27,119 bases of DNA from Actinomycetota bacterium (GTDB taxonomy: Bacteria; Actinomycetota; Thermoleophilia; Gaiellales; Gaiellaceae): positions 1 through 27,119 of the forward strand of contig VAXY01000025.1 of the NCBI GenBank assembly GCA_005885085.1, read 5' to 3'. How positions within the stretch are numbered: position 1 is the first letter of the stretch; each line of letters opens with the position of its first letter. The notes below the pieces were generated by a model, which ran no database searches, was not told the DNA's origin, and saw only the letters and a program-made list of their open reading frames with translations. Positions 1 through 7,009 of this stretch are shown one piece after another. A program made the position numbers and the translations under genes.

Positions 1-336
1 GTCAACGTCGCGTCGATCGCAGGCAAGGAAGGCAATCCGATGGCATCTGCGTACTCCGCGAGCAAGGCTGCGGTGATCGGCCTGACGAAGTCGATCGCAA
101 AGGAGGTGGCCGACACGGGCGTCCTCGTGAACTGCATCGCGCCCGCCGTCATCGACACGCCGATTCTGAGTCAGCTGAGCGAGGAGCACATCGGCTACAT
201 GCTCCAGAAGATCCCGCTCGGGCGGGTCGGCAAGCCCGAGGAGGTCGCGCGGCTGATCGCCTATCTGGCGAGCGAGGACCTGAGCTTCGCCACAGGTGCG
301 TGCTTCGACATCTCGGGCGGTCGGGCGGTCTACTGA
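1..336 (+). CDS. SDR-family NAD(P)-dependent dehydrogenase, C-terminal part
   Basis: This is the 3' end of a gene that begins before the window; the frame is open from base 1. The visible 111 residues hold the short-chain dehydrogenase active-site segment: a Ser in VNVASIAG, then YSASK (YxxxK catalytic pair), then the NCIAPAVIDTPI segment that follows the active site in classical SDRs, and an end of the type PEEVARLIAYLASEDLSFATGACFDISGG. The N-terminal Rossmann glycine motif is outside the window, so cofactor preference cannot be read. The stop codon shares a base with the next start (TGATG at 334-338), so translation is probably coupled. The neighbours suggest oxidation of a sugar or 2-keto-3-deoxy sugar acid. 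FabG-like 3-oxoacyl reductase is the sequence-level alternative; the substrate is inference. Confidence 0.9.
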   Translation, partial: VNVASIAGKEGNPMASAYSASKAAVIGLTKSIAKEVADTGVLVNCIAPAVIDTPILSQLSEEHIGYMLQKIPLGRVGKPEEVARLIAYLASEDLSFATGACFDISGGRAVY

Positions 337-1235
337 TGCGCGTCGTCCGCTTCCGTAAAGGCAGTGAGACTCCCCGCCTGGGCATCGCCGAGCCCGACGG
401 TCCCGCAACCGTCCTCGAACTCGAGCAACTGGACGTCCCGGCGGTGCTGCGCGGAGAGCGCGGAGTCACGGGACGAACGATCGAGGCGCTCGACGTCGAG
501 ACCCTCGAACTCCCGCCTCCCTACGAGTTGCTGGCGCCGCTCGTCCCACCCGAGACGTGGGCCGCCGGCGTCACGTATGAGCGGAGCCGGGACGCACGGG
601 TCGACGAAAGCCGGGTGGAAGCACGCGACGTCTACAGCCTCGTCTACGACGCCGACCGGCCCGAGCTGTTCCTGAAGGACGCCGCCGGCCGCAGGACGGT
701 CGGACCCGGCGGCACGGTCGGCGTGCGCTCCGATGCGTCGTGGACCGTGCCCGAGCCCGAGCTGGCTCTCGTGCTCGACGAGAACGGCGCGCTCCTCGGC
801 GCCACCATCGGCAACGACGTGACCGCACGGGACGTCGAAGGCGCGAATCCCCTCTACCTCCCCCAGGCCAAGCTCTTCGCGGCCGCGTGCGCGCTGGGCC
901 CGGCGATCGTCATCCCGGAGGGCTGGTCGCAGCCGTTCGAGATCGAGCTGCGGCTGCTCTCGTCCGAGGGCGAAACCATCTACGAGGCGAAAACGTCGAC
1001 CGCGAGCATGCACCGCTCCTTCGAAGAGCTCGCCTCTTGGGTTGTCCGTGAGAACCCGGTGCCCGCGGGGAGCGTCCTCCTCACCGGAACGGGCGTCGTC
1101 CCTCCCGACGAGGTCGCGCTCGCACCCGGCCAGCAGGTCGAGATCCGGATCCCCGGGATCGGCAAACTCGTGAACCCGGTCGGCGCCGCTGCCGACCTTC
1201 TTCCCGCCGAAAGGAGCAAGACCCATGTCGGATAG
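336..1235 (+). CDS. FAH-family 2-keto-3-deoxy-pentonate (arabinonate/xylonate) dehydratase-like protein
   Basis: 299 residues, close to the length known for archaeal 2-keto-3-deoxy-D-arabinonate dehydratase. The N-terminal 90 residues form a variable cap. The fumarylacetoacetate-hydrolase fold follows, with YERSRDARVDES, YDADRPELFLKD, the metal-site motifs VPEPELALVLD and GNDVTARDVEG, then NPLYLPQAK and a C-terminal GSVLLTGTGVVPP turn. The RPELFLK and NPLYLPQAK segments are typical of the dehydratase subgroup rather than acylpyruvate hydrolases. The ATG at 336 overlaps the upstream stop, and the 3' end overlaps the aldehyde dehydrogenase start by 11 nt, so the two act together. Expected reaction: 2-keto-3-deoxy-pentonate to 2,5-dioxopentanoate plus water. 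The fold is certain; the exact sugar is inferred. Confidence 0.85.
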   Translation: MRVVRFRKGSETPRLGIAEPDGPATVLELEQLDVPAVLRGERGVTGRTIEALDVETLELPPPYELLAPLVPPETWAAGVTYERSRDARVDESRVEARDVYSLVYDADRPELFLKDAAGRRTVGPGGTVGVRSDASWTVPEPELALVLDENGALLGATIGNDVTARDVEGANPLYLPQAKLFAAACALGPAIVIPEGWSQPFEIELRLLSSEGETIYEAKTSTASMHRSFEELASWVVRENPVPAGSVLLTGTGVVPPDEVALAPGQQVEIRIPGIGKLVNPVGAAADLLPAERSKTHVG

Positions 1236-2691
1236 CGTGCTCGAGGCGCCTACACGGCCGGAGCTCGCCAACTACGTCGGCGGCGAATGGGCGCCGGCGC
1301 GGAACGGCCGCACGTACCAGAAGCACAATCCCGCGAACCCCAGCGAGGTCGTCGGCGAGTTTCCGTCTTCCGGCGAGGAAGACGTGGCTGCGTCGGTCGA
1401 GGCCGCGGCGAAGGCCTTCCCCGGCTGGTCGGACACCCCGGCGGCCGGGCGCGCCGCCGTGCTGATGCGCGCCGCTGACGCAATCGAAGCGCGCGTCGAG
1501 GAGATGGCGGCAGACATGACCCGGGAGATGGGCAAGCCTTTGCGCGAAGCGCGCATGGAGTCGGCCCGCACTGCGGCGATTTTCCGCTACTTCGCCGGCG
1601 AGGCCTGGCGGCCGAAGGGCGAGCTCTACGAGCAAGCCGCGACGGGCTCCGCCCTCTACACGTTGCGGCGCCCGCTCGGCGTCGTCGGCTTGATCACACC
1701 GTGGAACTTCCCGGCCGCGATTCCCGCCTGGAAGATGGCGCCTGCGCTCGTCTACGGCAACAGCGTCGTGTTGAAGCCGGCGCAGGAGGCACCGCTCACG
1801 AGTCTGCACCTCACCGCCGCACTGGACGAGGCCGGCCTCCCTGCAGGAGTGCTAAACGTCGTGATCGGCCGTGGCTCCGAAGTCGGGACGCCGCTCGTCG
1901 TCCATCCGAAGGTCCGCGCGATCTCCTTCACCGGCTCGGTCACGGTCGGCCGCCAGGTCCGCGACGAGGCGACGGCGCTCGGGAAGCGCGTGCAGCTCGA
2001 GCTCGGCGGCCAGAACCCGCTGATCGTCACCGCGGACGCCGATTTGGGCCGCGCGGTCGAGGCCGCGTACGCAGGCGCGTTCTGGTCGGCGGGCCAGAAG
2101 TGCACCGCCACCCGTCGTATCTACGTCGAGGCGCCGGTCTACGACGAGTTCAGGCAGCGGCTCCTCGCTCGCATCGCGAGCGGCAAGGTCGGCGATCCAA
2201 CCGACCCGGAGACCGAGGTCGGCCCGCTTGTCAACGAGCAGCAGCTGAACGACGTGCTCGAGGCGATCGACCAGGGGAAGCGCGAGGGAGGCCGTGTGCT
2301 CACCGGCGGCGAACGTGTCGACGAAGAGTCGTACCTCGTGGCGCCGACGCTGTTCGAGGGAGTCGCCGACGACGCGATGCTGTCGCGCGCGGAGGTCTTC
2401 GGCCCCGTCACGTCGCTGTACCGATTCGACACGCTCGACGAGGCGATCGAGCGCGCGAACGCGGTCGAGTTCGGGCTGTCGGCGTCGATCTTCACCAACA
2501 GCCTCGAGGCGACGCAGGCATTCGTGAAGCGCCTAGAGGCCGGCCTCCTTCACGTGAACTCGCAGACCGCCGGCGCGGACGTGCACGTCCCCTTCGGCGG
2601 GATCAAGGGCTCGGGCTTCGGTCCGCACGAGCAAGGCCGCGCCGCGCTCGAGTTCTACACGGAGGTCGTCACCGTGTACCAGGACGTATGA
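1225..2691 (+). CDS. Aldehyde dehydrogenase, probably 2,5-dioxovalerate (alpha-ketoglutarate semialdehyde) dehydrogenase
   Basis: 488 residues, full length for an NAD(P)-dependent aldehyde dehydrogenase. Visible landmarks are TPWNFPAAIPAWKMAPAL (cofactor entry), SFTGSVTVGR, the general-base Glu near 259 in LELGGQNP, and the nucleophile Cys near 293 in GQKCTAT. The C-terminal EVFGPV and FGGIKGSGFG motifs are also present. An AAGGAG ribosome site at 1211-1216 supports the ATG at 1225, which lies inside the end of the upstream dehydratase gene. Placed directly after a 2-keto-3-deoxy-pentonate dehydratase-like gene, it most likely oxidises 2,5-dioxopentanoate to 2-oxoglutarate, the last step of Weimberg-type pentose oxidation. 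A succinate-semialdehyde or other aldehyde substrate cannot be excluded from sequence. Confidence 0.9.
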   Translation: MSDSVLEAPTRPELANYVGGEWAPARNGRTYQKHNPANPSEVVGEFPSSGEEDVAASVEAAAKAFPGWSDTPAAGRAAVLMRAADAIEARVEEMAADMTREMGKPLREARMESARTAAIFRYFAGEAWRPKGELYEQAATGSALYTLRRPLGVVGLITPWNFPAAIPAWKMAPALVYGNSVVLKPAQEAPLTSLHLTAALDEAGLPAGVLNVVIGRGSEVGTPLVVHPKVRAISFTGSVTVGRQVRDEATALGKRVQLELGGQNPLIVTADADLGRAVEAAYAGAFWSAGQKCTATRRIYVEAPVYDEFRQRLLARIASGKVGDPTDPETEVGPLVNEQQLNDVLEAIDQGKREGGRVLTGGERVDEESYLVAPTLFEGVADDAMLSRAEVFGPVTSLYRFDTLDEAIERANAVEFGLSASIFTNSLEATQAFVKRLEAGLLHVNSQTAGADVHVPFGGIKGSGFGPHEQGRAALEFYTEVVTVYQDV

Positions 2692-3635
2692 GCGACGAGC
2701 GCTTCCTGATCACGGGCGCGCTGGGCTGCATCGGCGCCTGGTCGTGCGCGCAGCTCATGCGCGAGCAGGTGCCGGTTGTCCTGTATGACCTCAGCACGAA
2801 CCGGGACCGACTCGAGCTGCTCATGTCGCCCGACGAGCTCGAGCAGCTGACGTTCGTCCAGGGGGACGTCACCGACCTCGAGCAACTCGAACGGACCGTC
2901 GGTGAGCAAGGCATCACGCACATCGTGCACCTGGCCGCGATGCTCCTCCCACTCGTGAAGGCCGATCCGCCCCGTGGCGCCGCGGTCAACGTCGTCGGAA
3001 CGACCAACGTCTTCGAGGCGGCCAAGAGACAAGGCGTCCGCGGCATCGCCTACGCGAGCTCGGCCGCCGTCTACGGCCCGGGCTCGGGACCGCGAATCGC
3101 GGATGCCGGCGAGCCGACCACGTTGTACGGGGTGTTCAAGCTGGCGAACGAAGGGACGGCCCAGGTCTACTTCGATGACGACGGCCTCGGCAGCATCGGC
3201 CTCCGCCCGTACGTCATCTACGGGCCGGGACGAGACCGGGGGCTGACAGCAGATCCGACGTCTGCGATGGAGGCCGCCGCGCGAGGCGAGGGCTACGAGA
3301 TGCGCTGGGGCGGTCGCTGCCAACTGCAGTTCGCAGCCGATGCCGCGCGAATCTTCATCGCCGCGGCACGCTCCGGTCACCGCGGCGCGGCGGTCTTCAA
3401 CCTGGGCGGACCGTCAGCGCACGCGAGCGAGGTCGTCAGTGCGATCGAGGCCGCCGCGCCTGACGTGGCGGGGCGGATCACGTTCGCCGACGTGCAGCTT
3501 CCCTTCCCCGAGGAAATGGAAGCGGGCGATCTCGAGGACGTCGTCGGCCCGATCGAGTGGACGACACTGCGTGAGGGAACCCGTCAGACGATCGAGCTAT
3601 ACCGCGCGACCCTTTCCGTTCAGCGCTCCTCCTGA
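2688..3635 (+). CDS. NAD-dependent epimerase/dehydratase family protein (sugar dehydrogenase or epimerase)
   Basis: 315 residues of the extended short-chain dehydrogenase family. The N terminus carries the Rossmann motif GALGCIG (GxxGxxG) at about residues 10-16, then QGDVTD, HLAAMLLPLVKADP, the active-site strand YASSAAVYG, and YGVFK (YxxxK). RPYVIYGPGRDRG follows, as in UDP-glucose 4-epimerase and uronate or D-erythronate dehydrogenase relatives. The ATG overlaps the aldehyde dehydrogenase stop (ATGA at 2688-2691), so it is the fourth coupled gene of the plus-strand operon. Its 3' end overlaps the convergent FAH gene by 16 nt. A role in oxidising or epimerising the sugar that feeds the pathway is inferred; substrate unknown. 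Confidence 0.85.
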   Translation: MSDERFLITGALGCIGAWSCAQLMREQVPVVLYDLSTNRDRLELLMSPDELEQLTFVQGDVTDLEQLERTVGEQGITHIVHLAAMLLPLVKADPPRGAAVNVVGTTNVFEAAKRQGVRGIAYASSAAVYGPGSGPRIADAGEPTTLYGVFKLANEGTAQVYFDDDGLGSIGLRPYVIYGPGRDRGLTADPTSAMEAAARGEGYEMRWGGRCQLQFAADAARIFIAAARSGHRGAAVFNLGGPSAHASEVVSAIEAAAPDVAGRITFADVQLPFPEEMEAGDLEDVVGPIEWTTLREGTRQTIELYRATLSVQRSS

Positions 3636-4279
3636 ACCGGATTCGCCAGCGAGCCCAGCCGGTCGATCTCGATCGTCACCTCGTCACCGTCCTTCAGCAG
3701 CACCGGCGGATCTCGGAACACCCCCACTCCCGCCGGCGTGCCGGTCGCGATGAGGTCCCCGGGCTCGAGAGTCATCGTCGCGCTGGCGTACGCGATGATC
3801 GCGGCGACCGTGAAGATCATGTTCGCGGTCGTCGAGTCCTGCATGACCTCGCCGTTCAGGACACAGCGGATGCCGAGCGCCTGTGGATCAGGCACCTCGG
3901 CCGCCGGGACGAGTTGCGGCCCCACCGGACAGAACGTATCCGCCGACTTCCCACGCGTCCATTGCCCGTCCGAGAACTGGAGGTCACGCGCACTGACATC
4001 GTTGAGGCAGATGTAGCCGCGTACCGAATCGAGCGCGTTCTCCTCCGAGACGCCGCGCACGCGTTCGCCGATCACCACCCCGAGCTCAGCTTCGTAGTCG
4101 ACCTGCTTCGACAGGCGCGGGATCACGATCGGCTCGCCCGGCCCGATCAGTGCGTTCGGCCACTTCGCGAAGAGCAGTGGGGCGCTCGGCAGCTCGGTGC
4201 CCTGTTCCTCCGCGTGGTCGCGGTAGTTGAGGCCCACGCAGACGATTTTGCCCGGGCGGTCGATCGGCAGCGCGCTCAC
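3620..4279 (-). CDS. Short FAH-family hydrolase (acylpyruvate / 2,4-diketo-3-deoxy-sugar acid hydrolase-like)
   Basis: 219 residues from a GTG start at 4279, the normal size of minimal fumarylacetoacetate-hydrolase-fold enzymes. The start is chosen because GTG overlaps the upstream stop (GTGA) and the family N terminus GKIVCVGLNYRDHAEE begins nine residues later; the open frame further upstream has no family similarity. Motifs: KWPNALIGPGEPI, the metal ligands in DYEAELGVVIG, ICLNDVSARDLQ, QWTRGKSADTFCPVGP, and GDLIATGTPAGVG. Such enzymes cleave C-C bonds of acylpyruvates or 2,4-diketo-3-deoxy-rhamnonate/fuconate, which would fit the SDR and beta-hydroxyacid dehydrogenase nearby. It lies tail-to-tail with the epimerase gene. 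Confidence 0.88.
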   Translation of the reverse strand: MSALPIDRPGKIVCVGLNYRDHAEEQGTELPSAPLLFAKWPNALIGPGEPIVIPRLSKQVDYEAELGVVIGERVRGVSEENALDSVRGYICLNDVSARDLQFSDGQWTRGKSADTFCPVGPQLVPAAEVPDPQALGIRCVLNGEVMQDSTTANMIFTVAAIIAYASATMTLEPGDLIATGTPAGVGVFRDPPVLLKDGDEVTIEIDRLGSLANPVQEER

Positions 4280-4746
4280 GATCGCGCTCCGGAACCAGTC
4301 GCGGACACGTAGTCGACGGCGCTCATGTCCTCGCCGTGGCGAAGCTCGAAGGCGCGATCGAAATTGCCGCGAGGTTGCACGCACAAGGGTTGCTCGACCA
4401 CCACGAACATGACGTCCCGTTCGGCGGCCAGCTCGGCCAGCCGCTCGGTCGCGGCGACTCCGACGGTGCTCGACTGGATCCAGAGCGAGCCCACGGGCAT
4501 GGCGTCGAGCCCGCCGGTCGCGATGACCGTCTCCTCGACAGGAGGCGCATCGGCGAGCATTGTGAAGACGACCTGCGCGTCACGAACCGCGTCCGCAGGT
4601 GTCGATGCCACGTGAGCCCCCTCGTCTTCGAGCGGTTGAGCCTTCTGCTCCGTCCGGTTCCACACCGTGACGTCGTTCCCGGCCCGCACTAGGTTGCGCG
4701 CCATCGCCCCCATGATCCCCGTCCCGAGCACTGCCACTCGCTCCAC
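4276..4746 (-). pseudogene. Internally deleted 3-hydroxyisobutyrate/beta-hydroxyacid dehydrogenase
   Basis: 156 codons in one open frame from a GTG at 4746 with a strong AAAGGAGGA site just upstream. Residues 1 to about 110 are a normal NAD-binding domain: VAVLGTGIMG, NDVTVWNRT, VFTMLADAP and a QSSTVGVAATERLAELA segment. The sequence then jumps to PRGNFDRAFELRHGEDMSAV, whose last part resembles the extreme C terminus (GHGDEDMSAV-like) of the same family. Family members are about 290 residues, so most of the helical domain, including the catalytic Lys region, is missing without a frameshift. It is translationally coupled to the FAH gene (GTGA). A functional mini-protein is possible, but loss of activity is more likely. 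Confidence 0.75.
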
Positions 4747-4823
4747 GACTCGTCCTCCTTTCTGGAAACGGCGAAACTAACGGGTCCGTCAGCGTGTTGC
4801 CCTCCTACCGCGGACGATGCAGC

Positions 4824-4870
4824 GGGGCTTTGCAAGCCGGAGGTCACCGGTTCGATCCCGGAACGCTCCA
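4824..4870 (+). pseudogene. 3' half of a tRNA-Ala (anticodon TGC)
   Basis: The segment matches tRNA positions 27-73. The 7-nt anticodon loop TTTGCAA is at 4829-4835, the variable stretch AGGTC follows, the T loop TTCGATC is at 4851-4857, and ACGCTCC plus discriminator A end at 4870. ACGCTCC places a U at position 70, the partner of the G3:U70 alanine identity pair. The 5' acceptor strand (GGGGCGT expected) and D arm are absent upstream. Two anticodon-stem pairs (27:43, 28:42) and one T-stem pair do not form. It is therefore a remnant: an att-type 3' fragment or a deleted gene. Confidence 0.7.
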
Positions 4871-4885
4871 TCCCCGAACGAATCC

Positions 4886-4910
4886 GGCCCGCTTCCCGGG
4901 CCATGATTTT
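4886..4910 (+). terminator. Rho-independent terminator after the tRNA-Ala remnant
   Basis: GGCCCG (4886-4891) pairs with CGGGCC (4897-4902) around a 5-nt loop and is followed by ATGATTTT. It lies 15 nt past the tRNA 3' end in the same orientation, as expected for a tRNA transcription unit. Confidence 0.6.
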
Positions 4911-4914
4911 CGAG

Positions 4915-4937
4915 CGGCTCGTCGTTTGAGCGAGCCG
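4915..4937 (-). terminator. Hairpin downstream of the hemolysin III gene
   Basis: CGGCTCG at 4915-4921 and CGAGCCG at 4931-4937 form a perfect 7-bp stem with a 9-nt loop, 19 bases past the stop of the PAQR gene. No clear T tract follows on the minus strand, so termination is only suggested. Confidence 0.35.
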
Positions 4938-4956
4938 ACACCGGCGGGGCCGACTA

Positions 4957-5607
4957 CTACGCGACAACGAGCGCGATCGCCACGTACTGGCAGATCACCG
5001 CGACGATCGTCAACGCGTGGAAGACCTCGTGGTAGCCGAACACCGCCGGGAAAGGATCAGGTCGCCGGCGCGCGTACACAATCGCACCGGCGGTGTACGC
5101 GAGACCCCCGACGATCAGCAGCGTCACCTCGACCACGCTCAGGCGCGTGACCAACTGGGGCAGCGCGACGACGGCAACCCAGCCGAGCCCGATTCCGGTC
5201 GCCGCGGCGAGCCACTTCGGCGCCGCCACCCAGACGAACTTGAGCACGATCGCCGCCGCGGCGCCCGTCCAGACCGTCGCCAGGATCGCCGGGCGCCATG
5301 CGCCGCGCAGGACGAGGAGTGAGACCGGCGTGTAGGTCCCCGCGATGAGCAGATAGACACCGGCGTGATCGACGCGGCGCATCCAGAGGCGGACGTGGGG
5401 TGTCCAGGTCACGCGGTGATACAGAGCACTCGCCCCGAAGCACGCTGCGACTGCCCCGGCGAACACGGCGGCGCCGACCCGGGCACGGGTGCCGTCCGCA
5501 CCGACGATCAACAGCGGGGCGGCGACGAGGGAGGCGAAGAACGCCGCCTGGTGCAACACACCTCGGAGCAGCGGCTTGACGGCAGCCGGCGCAGCCTCAC
5601 CAGCCAT
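4957..5607 (-). CDS. Hemolysin III / TrhA-type PAQR-family membrane protein
   Basis: 216 residues with seven predicted hydrophobic spans, the usual size and topology of bacterial hemolysin III (PAQR) proteins in the cytoplasmic membrane. The family's metal-site motifs are visible: SALYHRV after the second span, RRVDHAGVYLLIAGTYTP in the middle, and the C-terminal FGYHEVFHALTIVA histidines. Bacterial members are linked to membrane energetics and fatty-acid/fluidity homeostasis; true haemolytic activity is doubtful. The ATG at 5607 has only a weak ribosome site. A strong hairpin separates it from the upstream Ig-like gene, so it is probably transcribed separately or by read-through. Confidence 0.9.
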   Translation of the reverse strand: MAGEAAPAAVKPLLRGVLHQAAFFASLVAAPLLIVGADGTRARVGAAVFAGAVAACFGASALYHRVTWTPHVRLWMRRVDHAGVYLLIAGTYTPVSLLVLRGAWRPAILATVWTGAAAAIVLKFVWVAAPKWLAAATGIGLGWVAVVALPQLVTRLSVVEVTLLIVGGLAYTAGAIVYARRRPDPFPAVFGYHEVFHALTIVAVICQYVAIALVVA

Positions 5608-5621
5608 GCCGGGACGATAAC

Positions 5622-5656
5622 GGGAAGGCCGGGGAGAGTTAGCCCCCGGCCTTCTC
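5622..5656 (-). terminator. Hairpin terminator of the Ig-like gene
   Basis: GAAGGCCGGGG (5624-5634) pairs perfectly with CCCCGGCCTTC (5644-5654) with a 9-nt loop; two further pairs (one G-T) extend the stem. It starts a few bases past the stop of the secreted Ig-like protein. No T tract follows, common in very GC-rich actinobacteria. Confidence 0.55.
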
Positions 5657-5662
5657 CACGTG

Positions 5663-6832
5663 CTAAGCGTGAACGTTCAGGACGAGCGTCGCGCGCGAGA
5701 CCGCGCCCAACGCGTCCGTCACTTGCACGACGATCCTCGACTTCCCGGCGCGGTGCGGCGTTCCGGAGAACGCGCCCGTTCGCTTCGAGAAGTGGATTCC
5801 CTGCGGCAGCGAGCCCCGCAGGATCGACCACGAACGCGGATCGACGCCGCCCACGGTGGCGAGGCGCGCGGTGAACGCATGTCCGACCTTCCCACCCCGC
5901 AGGGTCTTCGTCGTCAGAACGAGCGTCGGTGCGAACGACAGGTTGACATCGACCGTGTCGGTGAAGCCGAGCGTGTCGGTGACGGTCAGCTTGACCGGGA
6001 ACGAGCCCACGACCGTCGGAAGGCCGCTGATCACGCCGGTCTTCTGATCGAGCGTGACGCCCGCCGGTAGGGCTGTGCCTCCCCCAACCGACCAGCTGTA
6101 CGCCGAGTTGCCGCCGTTGGCGGAGAGCTGGAGCGTGAACGGGCGCGCAACCTCGCCGGCCGGGACCGTCACCGCCGCGATCCTCAGGGCCGAGACGACG
6201 GTCAGCGTGTACGTCTGTGAGGCCAGCTGCGTCCCGTCGGAGACCTGCACCTTGAACGTGAAGTCGCCCGTGACCGTCGGCGTACCGGAGAGAAGGCCGC
6301 TCGGGCTCAGCTGCAACCCGGCCGGGAGCGAGCCCGACTGCAGCGACCAGCTCTGCGTGCCGCCGCCCTGCGCAGTGAGCTGGAACGTGTACTGCGTGTT
6401 CACCGTCGTCGCCTTCGGAGCGAGAACCGTCGGGACGATGCTCAGCGGCGTAGCCGGAGCACCGCCGCCGCCGACGACGGTGATGGTGAATTCGCGCTGC
6501 GACTCAGCCGGCCTGCACCAGGTCGCGCTCGGCGGATTCTGGTCGCTCAGGTTGACCCAGAAGGAGTAGCTGCCCGCCAGCGTGGGAGTCCCGCTGACGA
6601 GGCCGCCGAAGGAGAGCGAAATGCCGGGCGGCATCGTGCCGCCGATGAGCGTGTACTGGTACGGCAGCGCGGGGCCGCAGCCAGCGGCGCCGTTCAGCTG
6701 CTTGCTGTAGGACTGGCCGACGGTTGCGATCGGAAAGTTGTAGCTGTCGTCGGTGAACCTGATCGCCAGCGCGGCCGGAACGACGACGAGAGCGAGCAGC
6801 AAGACGAGCAGGACGGTGCGGGTGAAGCGCAT
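5663..6832 (-). CDS. Secreted protein with four putative Ig (He_PIG-type) repeats
   Basis: 389 residues. The N terminus is a signal peptide: MRFTRT, a leucine/valine-rich core, then a likely cut after AALA near residue 23. Four tandem beta-sandwich repeats of about 85 residues follow. Each carries the putative-Ig signature of a LPAGL/LPQGI-like strand, then SGTP or SGLPT and a closing VxVTD: GTMPPGIS..VSGTP, GSLPAGLQ..LSGTP, TALPAGVT..ISGLP and GSLPQGIH..FSGTP. Two Cys pairs are possible in repeat 1. There is no anchor motif or C-terminal membrane segment, so it is likely released or held by partners. An AAAGGGG site precedes the ATG. Function is unknown; such repeats usually mediate adhesion or carbohydrate binding. 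Confidence 0.85.
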   Translation of the reverse strand: MRFTRTVLLVLLLALVVVPAALAIRFTDDSYNFPIATVGQSYSKQLNGAAGCGPALPYQYTLIGGTMPPGISLSFGGLVSGTPTLAGSYSFWVNLSDQNPPSATWCRPAESQREFTITVVGGGGAPATPLSIVPTVLAPKATTVNTQYTFQLTAQGGGTQSWSLQSGSLPAGLQLSPSGLLSGTPTVTGDFTFKVQVSDGTQLASQTYTLTVVSALRIAAVTVPAGEVARPFTLQLSANGGNSAYSWSVGGGTALPAGVTLDQKTGVISGLPTVVGSFPVKLTVTDTLGFTDTVDVNLSFAPTLVLTTKTLRGGKVGHAFTARLATVGGVDPRSWSILRGSLPQGIHFSKRTGAFSGTPHRAGKSRIVVQVTDALGAVSRATLVLNVHA

Positions 6833-6969
6833 GAGACCCCTTTCGATGGCGCGGACCTAGACCCCTTCTGGATCGGCGGAGAGTAGCCCCGGCCTTAGAC
6901 GACGCCAAGCCTCAGTTGTAAAACCTTGGTAAGGGCAACGGGCGACCGGCGTGGAGGCTTCGGATTGGC

Positions 6970-7001
6970 GGGGACGCCGGCAGACGATCGCCGGCGTCCC
7001 C
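6970..7001 (-). terminator. Strong hairpin after the APC permease gene
   Basis: GGGGACGCCGGC (6970-6981) and GCCGGCGTCCCC (6990-7001) form a perfect 12-bp stem with an 8-nt loop, starting 9 bases past the permease stop. There is no T tract, so this is an L-shaped or intrinsic-like terminator. Confidence 0.55.
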
Positions 7002-7009
7002 GCTCTCGA

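Noticed and set aside
1701..2687. Long open frame running into the epimerase gene
   Set aside because: The extra upstream part is the shifted frame of the aldehyde dehydrogenase and is Arg/Ala-rich. The ATGA start at 2688 fits the family N terminus.
4795..4870. Complete functional tRNA
   Set aside because: No GGAGCGT/GGGGCGT acceptor strand or D arm within range, and three stem pairs fail.
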